DNA from: Chitinophaga sp. YR573
GTDB taxonomy: Bacteria; Bacteroidota; Bacteroidia; Chitinophagales; Chitinophagaceae
Direction: 5' to 3'
Assembly: GCF_900110995.1 (NCBI RefSeq)
Contig: NZ_FOJF01000002.1
Span: forward strand, 310,001 to 374,000
DNA: 64,000 nt
In this document: positions 7,944 to 17,200 of the stretch, in pieces
How the letters are laid out: the number at the start of each line of letters is the position of its first letter
Numbering within the stretch: position 1 is the first letter of the stretch
Made by a program: the position numbers and the translations under genes
The notes under the pieces: model-generated
What the model was told of the DNA's origin: nothing
Seen by the model: only the letters and a program-made list of their open reading frames with translations
The model's database searches: none

Positions 7944-9062
7944 TTACTCTTTCTTTTTGGTCTTTTTGGCGGGAGCTTTTTTAGGTGCTTCCTCTTTGGC
8001 GGTTTTTACTGCTTTAGCTGCTTTCTCCGCTTTAGGTTTCACTGCCGCAGCAGGTTTCTTCGCCGGTACATCAGGTTTCTTCGCTGAAACCGGCGTAGCA
8101 CCGGGAACAATAGCTGTTTGTTTGCCATGAATAGCCTGTTGCAGGAAAGTACCCCAGGTGAGGTTATCTGTTCCGGGAACCTGTTTGCCGGCTCGTTCAA
8201 TGAGGTAGGTGGCCATGGTTTCTATCACCCATTCAAAGTTGTTAGTACCAATGGTATGGGCATCTGCTTCGGGGGAAGGGTTCCAGAAGTCGATGACATA
8301 GGGCACGCCGCCTTTCACCGCAATTTCCACTGCATTGAAATCATAGCCCAGGTATTGATTCAGCATGGCTACCTGGTGGGAGATAGCGCTATGTATGGCT
8401 TTATCGCCATTATCTTCCTGTAAATACCTTTGATTTTCAGGTTGATAAGGATCGTAAGGGATGACCCTTACATATTTACCACCGATGCAATAACAACGGT
8501 AATAGGATTCGTAGGCAATTTCTTCCTGCAGCATCATCACCAGTTGTCCGGTGCGGGCATGTTGTGCAAAGAACTCCTCACGGTTATGTACTTTATACAC
8601 ATTTTTCCAGCCACCACCATTGTAAGGTTTGAGGTAAGCCGGGAATCCGATATGTGTAAAGATGGCATCCCAATCGAAGGGATATACCAGGTTATGGAAG
8701 GATTTATCAGAAGTATTCTCCGGTAAGCTACGGCTGGGCAGTAAAGCCGTTTTAGGTACTTTCACACCAGTCCTGTGTGCCAGTTCATTATTCACGAATT
8801 TATCATCGGCACTCCACCAGAAAGGGTTGTTGATGACTGCTGTACCATCCAGGGAGGCTTGTTTCAGCCAGGTACGGTAAAAGGGTACGTGCTGGGAAAT
8901 GCGGTCCAGTATTACGGCATAATCAGCGGGTATACCCTGAATCACTTTATCTATCGACACAAATTCTGCTGTTACTCCGTCTACCTCTTTTTCGTTGATA
9001 CGGTCTATGAGCGCTTGTGGGAAGCTGTTTTCCTGACCGGAAAGAAGTCCTATTTTTTTCAT
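7944..9062 (-). CDS. ATP-grasp protein with Lys/Ala/Pro-rich tail
   Basis: Predicted ATP-dependent carboxylate-amine/thiol ligase. From the ATG at 9062 it is 372 residues; an in-frame TTG at 9095 would add 11. The ATP-grasp core shows AYLKPYNGGGWKNVYKV (ATP-binding lysine and glycine loop), MLQEEIAYESYYRCYCIG, and the metal-binding end NAVEIAVKGGVPYVIDFWNPSPEAD. The last ~47 residues are low-complexity Lys/Ala/Pro (for example KKAPAKKTKKKE), resembling histone-H1-like tails and unusual for this fold. The next genes encode a GCS2 ligase, an amidotransferase and another ATP-grasp-like protein, suggesting a multi-step amide or peptide pathway. Product unknown. Confidence 0.75.
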   Translation of the reverse strand: MKKIGLLSGQENSFPQALIDRINEKEVDGVTAEFVSIDKVIQGIPADYAVILDRISQHVPFYRTWLKQASLDGTAVINNPFWWSADDKFVNNELAHRTGVKVPKTALLPSRSLPENTSDKSFHNLVYPFDWDAIFTHIGFPAYLKPYNGGGWKNVYKVHNREEFFAQHARTGQLVMMLQEEIAYESYYRCYCIGGKYVRVIPYDPYQPENQRYLQEDNGDKAIHSAISHQVAMLNQYLGYDFNAVEIAVKGGVPYVIDFWNPSPEADAHTIGTNNFEWVIETMATYLIERAGKQVPGTDNLTWGTFLQQAIHGKQTAIVPGATPVSAKKPDVPAKKPAAAVKPKAEKAAKAVKTAKEEAPKKAPAKKTKKKE

Positions 9063-9110
9063 CCTAAGGTTGTTTTGCAAGTGATGGAGGCTCAATATTC
9101 ACGCCAAGAC

Positions 9111-9147
9111 AAAAAAAACGGGCTGGAACTAAAAGAAGTCCAGCCCG
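9111..9147 (-). terminator. Rho-independent terminator of Oar-like receptor gene
   Basis: A stem of at least 9 bp (CGGGCTGGA 9119-9127 with 9139-9147) is followed on the minus strand by eight T residues (9111-9118), just after the receptor stop codon at 9168. Confidence 0.85.
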
Positions 9148-9167
9148 CCAGATATAGATTGAATGTA

Positions 9168-12100
9168 TTAGAAGCTATAACGGATGCTTAACTGGCCTCT
9201 CCAACGTGATAAGTAATCATTCACGGTGTAAGGTCTGAGGATACCGTTGATGTTATTCATCTTTGTTTTATCAAAGGTGAATGTTGGTGTAGCTGTCTGT
9301 GAAGTCACAGAGAACAGAGATATTGACTGGTTTGGCAGGTAGTAAGACCAACCCCAGTTATGATTCAGCAGGTTGGCAGCGTTGAGGATATCAAAGCTAA
9401 CTGTCAGTTTGTGTGTTTTGTACATGTAGAAGTCCTGTGCGATTTTCACGTCGAAGTGACTTTCCCATGGCATTCTTGCACCATTACGTTCAGTGTTTTT
9501 ACCAGCCTGGTTAGCCAGGTATTTGTTGTCTGCGCTGAATGCTTTGAAGTCTGCTAACTGCTGATCAGGAGTTACTGTTACAGTAGCACCGGTTCCGTCT
9601 TTGTAAGTAAGTGTAGAGAACTGACTTGCATCGGTAGGAGCGTACAGTAAACCTGCAGCACCTGTTTTACCGGAAACGTCATCACCATTAACGTTATTGT
9701 TATATACAAAAGAATAACGCTGACCGGTGAAGCCTGAGTAAACTACACCAATAGTAGTTGCCAGGTGGTTATGTGCGTATCTGAAAGTTTTGGAAGCAAA
9801 ACCCACGATGCGGTGTCCCGGATCGAAGTTAGCATGTGTAGCATCATTTACGCTGTTCAGGCCATTGGTGTTATATACAAAACGCCAGTTAGAATAAGCA
9901 GTAGAGCTGGTACCATCATTTACAGCATAAGATTCTCCGTAAGTGTAGGCCAGGCTACCTGTCCATCCTTTATACAGTGGTTTCTGAATCTGGAAGGTCA
10001 GGTTGTATGCATAACCTTTGCTGGTGTTATCCATGTAGATAACGTTGGTATAGGTAGCATCTGCACGCTGGAAGTTGTACCATGGGCGTGTTTCAGTACC
10101 AATCTTTGTTGTACCAACCTGGGGGCCTACGTTGAGGTCTCTGTAGTTGATGTTATTGATAGTTTTGGTAAATAATGCTTCGAAGCTACCAATTAAACCC
10201 CACCATGGTAATTTCTGGTCGATGGCCAGGTTCGTACGGAATACCTGTGGGTATTTGAAGTTCTTAGAAGTAACGTCGATTTCAGTAGGAGCGCCGGTTG
10301 GTGGAATGTAAGCACCTAAGTGAACGTCGTTCTTATTGTAATTGAAGTTTGGATTAGCAGGTAACGGGTTACCGCTGTATTTGATAAATGCTACGCCGGT
10401 GTTGGAGTAAGAGTTAGAGATCCATACCAGAGGAACACGACCGGTGAACAGACCAACACCACCTCTCAGCTGTGTAGTACCATCACCTTTTACATCCCAG
10501 TTAAAACCTACTCTTGGAGCAAATAATAACCTTGTTTTAGGAATGTTGGTGTTATTAACATTATTGGTAGTAGCGATAGTAGATGCGTTGAATGCTGCAT
10601 TCGCATCAGGTTTGTTGAAGAATACAGGTAAGTCGATACGCAGACCGTAAGTCAACCTGAAGTTTTCTTTCAGATCCCATACATCCTGTCCGTATACGCT
10701 GAACTGGGCAGCATGGATTTTACCAGGAGCGTTATCATCACCACCTTTGGTAGAATAGCTGATACCATAAGTAGTAGGAGGTGCATTATTCAGCAGGAAT
10801 GCCGGCACGCTTCTGTAGCTATAGTTACCGTAGTAATACTGAAGGAATACGTTGTTAGTATTAAAGAACTGGTTATCAGTACCAACAGTGATGGTATGTT
10901 TGCTCTTGATAATAGTGTAGTTATCAACCAGTGTAAAGTTATCCTGTCCCAGTGAGTTTCTTGCAGAAGACGGTTCAGCACCGAGGTTGTAAGTCAGTGA
11001 GTTTTCTGTCATGTTTACTGAAGGGAACAAAGAAGCTTCTCTTTTGTCGCGGATACGGTTATAAGTAACGCGCAGTACGTTTGAAGTAGTGTTAGAGAAG
11101 TTACTGTTCAGTTCAATAACTGAAGAGTTAGTCTTGTTCAGGATATAATAACCATCGTTACCGAAGGTCATGGAAGTAGCAGAACGGGAGATCACATAGT
11201 TACTACCATCCACATAACTGTGACGGATAGTTAATTTATGTTTATCGCTGATGTTCCAGTCTAAACGGGCAAATACAGAAGTCGCGAATTGTTTCTTGGT
11301 GATATCTGTATAGCTACCCGGATCGTATCCAAGGCTCTTTACGTAGGTACGGATACTGTCTAATCTTGCCAGGTTGAATTTAGAACCTGAACCAGCTTCT
11401 GCCGGGTTAAATGCCAGCGGAGTTGATACGTCGTTCCTTTCAGCATTTACAAAGAAGAACAGTTTATTTTTAACAATGGCGCCGCCTAAGCTGGCACCCC
11501 AGGTAGTATTTTTATAATCGTTGTACTTAACCTGGCTTTGTACGTTTTTACCGATGATACCTTCATTCTGGTTAATGAAATAACCGGAACCATGGAAATC
11601 GTTGGTACCACTTTTAGTAACGGCATTGATACCGCCACCGGTGAAACCACTCTGGGTAACGTCGTATGGAGACAATACGATCTGTACTTCCTGGATAGAT
11701 TCCAGGGGAACAGCGTTTGCACCTGTCTGACCACCATTTGTACCTGTAGCTGATAAACCAAATACGTCATTTGCATTGGCACCATCCACGGTAAACTGGT
11801 TGAATTTATTACTCTGACCAGCAAAGGAGATACCCAACGGGCTACCATCTGTGTTGCTGTAAGTAGGAACTGCCTGTGGTGTTAAACGGGCAAAATCCTG
11901 AATGCTTCTCGTAACGCTTGGTAATTCAACCAGTTGACGTTGAGATATGTTGGTAGCAGTACCATTTCTCTGGGAACTGATGACACCATTGCGGGTACCG
12001 GTAATAGTTACTTCAGATAATGATTTGCTTTGATCGCTCAGCTTACCGTTCTGGGTAAGAGGGCTACCCAGGCTGAGATAAAGATCTTTGTAGGTAGAGG

Positions 12101-12362
12101 TTTCATAGCCTACATAGGTAACAGTAATGGTATAAGGTCCGCCGACACGCATGTTTGGGATAGTATAACGTCCGCTTTCCTGAGTTGTGGTCCCGTAAAC
12201 GGTTCCGGTAGGTACGTGTACCGCTTTAACGGTAGCGCCTATTAGTCCTTGCCCCTTATCGTCTTTAATCACCCCTGTAACTCCACTGGTGGTTACCTGT
12301 GCAAAAGAGTAGCACACGCTCAACAGTACAATGAATGTGAGTAACAATTTTTTAAAGCCCAT
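9168..12362 (-). CDS. TonB-dependent receptor, Oar-like, with CarboxypepD_reg domain
   Basis: Outer-membrane protein of 1064 residues. It has a signal peptide (about 1-21, ending CYSFAQ) and a carboxypeptidase-regulatory-like Ig domain (about 28-105: VTGVIKDDKGQGLIGATVKA). A plug-like region follows (about 118-250, with LESIQEVQIVLSPYDVTQSG and GGGINAVTKSGTNDFHGSGY), then a long beta-barrel ending in the aromatic residue of LSIRYSF. The SPYDVTQSGFTGGGINAVTKSG signature is typical of Oar/OmpA-like receptors, not SusC. No SusD partner is adjacent, so the ligand is unknown. Monocistronic: strong terminator downstream, divergent ribBA upstream. Confidence 0.92.
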   Translation of the reverse strand: MGFKKLLLTFIVLLSVCYSFAQVTTSGVTGVIKDDKGQGLIGATVKAVHVPTGTVYGTTTQESGRYTIPNMRVGGPYTITVTYVGYETSTYKDLYLSLGSPLTQNGKLSDQSKSLSEVTITGTRNGVISSQRNGTATNISQRQLVELPSVTRSIQDFARLTPQAVPTYSNTDGSPLGISFAGQSNKFNQFTVDGANANDVFGLSATGTNGGQTGANAVPLESIQEVQIVLSPYDVTQSGFTGGGINAVTKSGTNDFHGSGYFINQNEGIIGKNVQSQVKYNDYKNTTWGASLGGAIVKNKLFFFVNAERNDVSTPLAFNPAEAGSGSKFNLARLDSIRTYVKSLGYDPGSYTDITKKQFATSVFARLDWNISDKHKLTIRHSYVDGSNYVISRSATSMTFGNDGYYILNKTNSSVIELNSNFSNTTSNVLRVTYNRIRDKREASLFPSVNMTENSLTYNLGAEPSSARNSLGQDNFTLVDNYTIIKSKHTITVGTDNQFFNTNNVFLQYYYGNYSYRSVPAFLLNNAPPTTYGISYSTKGGDDNAPGKIHAAQFSVYGQDVWDLKENFRLTYGLRIDLPVFFNKPDANAAFNASTIATTNNVNNTNIPKTRLLFAPRVGFNWDVKGDGTTQLRGGVGLFTGRVPLVWISNSYSNTGVAFIKYSGNPLPANPNFNYNKNDVHLGAYIPPTGAPTEIDVTSKNFKYPQVFRTNLAIDQKLPWWGLIGSFEALFTKTINNINYRDLNVGPQVGTTKIGTETRPWYNFQRADATYTNVIYMDNTSKGYAYNLTFQIQKPLYKGWTGSLAYTYGESYAVNDGTSSTAYSNWRFVYNTNGLNSVNDATHANFDPGHRIVGFASKTFRYAHNHLATTIGVVYSGFTGQRYSFVYNNNVNGDDVSGKTGAAGLLYAPTDASQFSTLTYKDGTGATVTVTPDQQLADFKAFSADNKYLANQAGKNTERNGARMPWESHFDVKIAQDFYMYKTHKLTVSFDILNAANLLNHNWGWSYYLPNQSISLFSVTSQTATPTFTFDKTKMNNINGILRPYTVNDYLSRWRGQLSIRYSF

Positions 12363-12722
12363 ATTTGCAGTTTGATTTTATGTCGCAAAGTTGGTAAATA
12401 ATCTTTAACAGATTTTAACTATAAATTAACAAATTGTTAAGCCCTTGTTCATCTTCCGTATTATGGTTCTTCTATTGGATACGAATACAATTTAACAGCG
12501 ATTTAATGGAGTTTGTTTAAGAAACACTGGAAGAAATTCTAAAAATTCGAATAGAATTCTTTGTAATACTTATCTCTTTGCTGCTGTAGCTATCGATTTT
12601 TAGGACTTTTTGTATTAATTATTCAAATATTTAAAAATTAACATGTATGAGTGCTTTGATATAGGTGCCTGTTGAACCTGTTTTTAGCATAACTTTGCGT
12701 ATTAACTTAACAGGAGATCTTT
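12363..12722. promoter_or_regulatory. Divergent intergenic region between Oar-like receptor and ribBA
   Basis: A 360-bp A+T-rich gap. On the plus strand TAACTTTG (12690-12697) fits the -7 consensus and lies 25 bp before the ribBA ATG, with an AGGAGA ribosome-binding site at about 12711. On the minus strand a CAACTTTG box near 12387 is a weaker -7 candidate for the receptor. The rest is featureless A/T sequence. No FMN riboswitch is visible, and the implied ribBA leader is too short for one. Confidence 0.55.
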
Positions 12723-13925
12723 ATGTTAGATACAATAGAATCAGCCATAGAAGACATCAGGAAGGGAAAGCTGGTAATAGTGGTGGATGATGAGGACCGT
12801 GAGAATGAAGGTGATTTTGTAACGGCAGCCAGGAATGTGACGCCGGAAATCATCAATTTTATGAGCCGTTACGGTCGTGGACTGATATGTGCGCCCCTGG
12901 TAGAGGAGCGCTGTGATGAACTGAAGCTGGAAATGATGGTACGTGATAATACCGCCCTGCACCAGACACCGTTTACGGTATCTGTAGATTTGCTGGGACA
13001 TGGTTGTACCACCGGTATTTCTGCTTCCGACCGTGCCAAAACAGTACAGGCGTTAATCGATCCGAATACCCGCCCCGAAGAACTGGGCAAACCCGGACAT
13101 ATCTTCCCCCTTAAAGCCAAACGTGGTGGTGTTATCCGTCGCGCAGGCCATACAGAAGCTACCATAGACCTGGCCAGACTGGCAGGATTTGAGCCGGCAG
13201 GCGTACTGGTAGAGATCATGAATGAAGATGGCTCCATGGCACGTTTACCTCAGTTACGTGAAATAGCCACTCAGTTTGATCTGAAACTCATTTCTATTAA
13301 AGACCTGATAGAATACCGCTTAGAGAACGAAACACTCATAGAAGAACAGGTAAGCGTTCACATGCCTACAGAATATGGTGATTTTAAACTGATTGCGTTT
13401 AAACAGCTGAATTCAGGAGAAACACATATGGCGCTGAAGAAAGGCGACTGGGAAAAGGGTGAACCTGTCCTTGTGCGTATCCACTCTTCCTGTATAACAG
13501 GGGATATCCTTCATTCCTTACGCTGTGATTGCGGTGAGCAGTTACACAAAGCCATGGAAATGGTAGAGCAGGAAGGCAAAGGATTGATCCTTTACATGAA
13601 CCAGGAAGGCCGCGGTATTGGTCTGCTTAATAAACTGAAAGCATATAAATTACAGGAAGAAGGACGGGATACTGTTCAGGCTAACCTGGAACTGGGCTTC
13701 CAGATGGATGAGCGGGATTATGGCGTGGGAGCACAGATCCTCCGTCATCTGAATATTACCAAAATGAGATTGATTTCCAATAATCCACGCAAGCGTGCGG
13801 GATTAAAAGGATATGGACTGGAAGTGGTGGAGAATGTACCTATTGAAGTGGTACCTAATCCTCATAACGAGTTCTATCTGAAAACAAAAAGAGATAAACT
13901 GGGTCATGAGATCCTGAAAGGATAA
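12723..13925 (+). CDS. ribBA: Bifunctional DHBP synthase / GTP cyclohydrolase II
   Basis: Catalyses two entry steps of riboflavin synthesis: ribulose-5-phosphate to 3,4-dihydroxy-2-butanone-4-phosphate, and GTP to the diaminopyrimidinone phosphate. The RibB half (about 1-200) has VDDEDRENEGDFV and RRAGHTEATIDLARLAG. The RibA half (about 208-400) has the zinc motif SSCITGDILHSLRCDCGEQ and MNQEGRGIGLLNK, followed by the catalytic RDYGVGAQIL segment. All key residues appear intact in both halves. An AGGAGA site precedes the ATG by about 6 nt. It stands alone with its own promoter and a strong terminator; no other rib genes are nearby. Confidence 0.97.
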   Translation: MLDTIESAIEDIRKGKLVIVVDDEDRENEGDFVTAARNVTPEIINFMSRYGRGLICAPLVEERCDELKLEMMVRDNTALHQTPFTVSVDLLGHGCTTGISASDRAKTVQALIDPNTRPEELGKPGHIFPLKAKRGGVIRRAGHTEATIDLARLAGFEPAGVLVEIMNEDGSMARLPQLREIATQFDLKLISIKDLIEYRLENETLIEEQVSVHMPTEYGDFKLIAFKQLNSGETHMALKKGDWEKGEPVLVRIHSSCITGDILHSLRCDCGEQLHKAMEMVEQEGKGLILYMNQEGRGIGLLNKLKAYKLQEEGRDTVQANLELGFQMDERDYGVGAQILRHLNITKMRLISNNPRKRAGLKGYGLEVVENVPIEVVPNPHNEFYLKTKRDKLGHEILKG

Positions 13926-13932
13926 GATGTTT

Positions 13933-13984
13933 TTTAAACTAAGAAGGCCGGCCCTGTTTACAGGACCGGCCTTCTTAGTTTAAA
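13933..13984. terminator. Large palindromic terminator after ribBA
   Basis: A stem of about 20 bp with one mismatch (TTTAAACTAAGAAGGCCGG side 13933-13951, complement ending 13984) flanks a short loop. It is symmetrical enough to act in both directions between the convergent ribBA and TamB-like genes. Confidence 0.8.
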
Positions 13985-13990
13985 TATGAT

Positions 13991-14265
13991 CAGGGGACTC
14001 CTAACGGAGTCAATTATGGAGAATATAGATTGTTTCTACAAACACGGGGCTCCTAACGGAGCCTATTATGTTTTGTAAAACATTTTCTACAAACACGGGG
14101 CTAACGGAGCCTATTATGTTTTGTAAAACATTTTCTACAAACACGGGGCTAACGGAGCCTATTATGTTTTGTAAAACATTTTCTACAAACGCAAGGCTCC
14201 GTTAGGAGCCCCGTGTTTGTAGAAAAAGATAAAACAACAAATTTGACTCCGTTAGGAGTCCCCTG
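13991..14265. repeat. Nested palindromic repeat cluster B (51 + 48 + 48 bp core)
   Basis: Same plan as cluster A. Outer arms 13991-14011 and 14245-14265 are perfect 21-nt inverted copies, each internally palindromic (GACTCC-TAAC-GGAGTC). Inside are three direct units (14036-14086, 14087-14134, 14135-14182) starting CTACAAACACGGGGCT. Units 2 and 3 lack three bases of the first unit's palindrome. The interior then closes with the inverted inner arm GGCTCCGTTAGGAGCC (from about 14195). It sits between the convergent ribBA and TamB-like genes, 4 bp from the latter's stop codon. Confidence 0.92.
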
Positions 14266-14269
14266 TTTA

Positions 14270-17200
14270 TTACTTAGGAGTTGGTTTCTTTTGTAAAGTA
14301 TCTTTTCTCTGCTGTAACTCCTGCTTATCCAGCTCTTCCTGTTTAATAGCATCCGCCCTGCGGAAGGAATCTATTCTCCGCTTACGCTCTCTTTCATTAA
14401 ATAACTCTGAGAAACGGTTGTACTCACGTACATAGGAGATACCAATACCTGCCTTGTTACGGTTCACCAGGTTATACACGTCGTAGTCCGTTTTACTGAA
14501 TGCATTGACACGCACACGCCCTTCAGGTGTTAACAGATACTCCGCCCGGAAGTCACCGGCAAAGCGGTTGGCACTGGTAGAAGTGGCAGCCTTACCCCAG
14601 TCGTAATCACCGCCTACATACAGGCGTATCCTGTTATTATAGAGGTTACTGGTTACGCCGGCGCTTACCTGGTTACGGTCCATAGAGGAGTTATCCTGGT
14701 TGCTCACGTTGTAAGCGCGGTAGTTAACGTTGATACCAATGCCGCTGTTCTTCAACAAGGCACCGGTGATATTATTCAGGATAGCCTGTGCCTGCGCACT
14801 CAACGCCTGTCCCACACTGTTCTTACCGGTAATGGCCACGTTGGCAGCACCAGCAGAGTTAGGGTCATCCGGCAGGAACTGATTGAACAGCAGCAGACCG
14901 GCCATCTGTTGTAATGCTTTATTCTGATCAAGATTTACCTCATGTAATTTAGCTGCCACACCACTTTCATATGCGAGAGAACCTACTTCAGGAAGGTTAA
15001 TCTCATAAGTGATATCAGGTTTCATCAGCTCTCCCCGCAGGTTAATGAGAATGTCTACTCTTTCAGTACGGGTAGCCAGTTTATCGCTGGAAGTGGAGGC
15101 TGTTCCTACCAGGTTATATAAACTTACTTTAGGTAAAGAGTATTTGGCATGGATATCTACTTTGGCTTCGCTGGGGTTACCATTCCAGGTGATGGAGCTG
15201 TTCTTGTCTATATCAAACTTCCAGCTGGTAAGACGTTGTAAAGTAAAGTTATAAGACCCGTTACTGATCTCATAGTTACCAAACATGCTGAAATCACCTT
15301 CAGTATTTACCTGTATCTGCAGATTACCGGTACCATTAGCCGAGATCATATCCCCGGAAGCAGCATCCATAATCACATCTATCTGTGCATCCGGCGTAGC
15401 CGAGATATCCAGTTTTACATTCAGTTTTACGTTGTCCTTACGCTTTTTCTTCTCTTCCTTCATCTCTGTACCGTAAGACTTGAACGTGATATATTCTGAT
15501 CTTCCTATGTCTTTACTATCAGAAAGCGGTAAGTAAAAATGTGTTCCCCGGATTGGTCTGGCGGTGATCTTCAGCTGTAAATCATTCAGTGGTCCGGTAA
15601 AGTATACCTTACCATCTGCAATTACATCTCCATAAAATAAATCACTGTCTGCAGCTTCTGTATTCAGGAATACAAAGTTACGGGCCGTTACTTCGAAGTC
15701 GAAGTTGAGGTTATCAAAATGATCATGAGAGATATATCCGCTGGCGCTTGCCCGGGTGTTATTTTTATCTACAATAGTGAAGTTCCCGAACTCGATCAGG
15801 TTATCATCTATGTTTATATTTAGTTTAGGAATGGTATAATGAGTACCGAGATACAACACTTTTACACCCACACTATCTATTTTCAGACTGCCTTTGACGG
15901 AAGGCCGGGTGGTAGTTCCGCTGATATCCAGTTTACCGGTAGCCAATCCTTTTAAGTCTGTCACATATACGTTTACGAAACGATCCAGCAATGCTACGGA
16001 AGCCCCGTTCAGGTCTACAGTAGCCATGAGGTTATTATTAGTACTGGAAACACCTACTTTTCCGCTGGCTACGAAGCTCTTACCGGTATTTTCAGATGCT
16101 ACGGAGAAGGTAGCTTCTTCGGTTTCCTGGCGGTAGCCGCCTTTGAATGTAACAAGACCAAGAGAATCGTTATCCAGGCGTAGTTCACTGGTGGTAATAT
16201 CTGCCTCAATGTCCAGGTTCCGCATAGGGTCGGATACGCTGATGGAACCATCTGCTAATCCTTCTATACGCATGGTGGTCAGCTGGGCAGGGATCACATC
16301 TGCCAGGTTCAGATTCTTCAGAGAGATATTGAACCGGGATTCATCAGGATTGTATTCATTGGTTTCTACCGTCACACTCTGCTCGTTACGGGTAACACGC
16401 AGATTATGAACGGTGAGGAAGTGTTTACTCCAGTAGATCTCATTGCCCGGCGTTACATTCCATTGTCTTTCATTGACGGTGAAAGCGCTGTTCAGGAAAT
16501 TCACTTTCACCCCATCCTGTACGGTTACTACGCGGGCGTAAAAGCCATCGAGGGAAGAGGTATCTTCTGCCTGTAAATCTACCTTAATATAAGAAGTATC
16601 CCTGCTGGAACTGGCCAGTATCAATGGGTTCTGGAACCATTGCTGTGTACCCGAAGACACTTTGCCTATGCTGGTACTGATATCTATCTTATTAAAATCC
16701 CCTGTACTTTTCAGTTGCAGATCTTCAAACTTATATTTATCATAAGCAGCTTCGGGAACAGAAATATTCAGGGCGAGATTACCTTTAATCGTATTTAGTG
16801 ATCCATCAATTTTAGACTGATCAAACCCGGAAACCTTATCCGTAAATCCACGGATCAGTTTATCTACCTGTCCTAACTGGAATGCAAAGGAGAAGTCCTG
16901 CTTGATATCCCCAACAGGAGCAGTAGTAAAATAGCTGGGGTAGTATTTATTCAGCAACAGGCGGAAAGCATCCGGCAGCTGCATAAAGCTGTAATTCCCT
17001 TTTACGTATCCGCCAATTTCACTACCCTGAATAGACAGTACTTTTACCCCGTTATCCAGATGAGTAGCCAAACTCAGGGAGTCGAATTCCAGGCGGTGAT
17101 TATTCCTGTGAAGAGACACATCGTATACCCTGGCAGAACCGTTGAAGTTATCAATGTTACTACCGGCAAAGTTCAGGTCCAGTTTAGCCTGTAAATTGAG

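Noticed and set aside
12400..12722. FMN riboswitch upstream of ribBA
   Set aside because: No RFN-element signature is visible, and the predicted transcription start leaves a leader of only about 20 nt.
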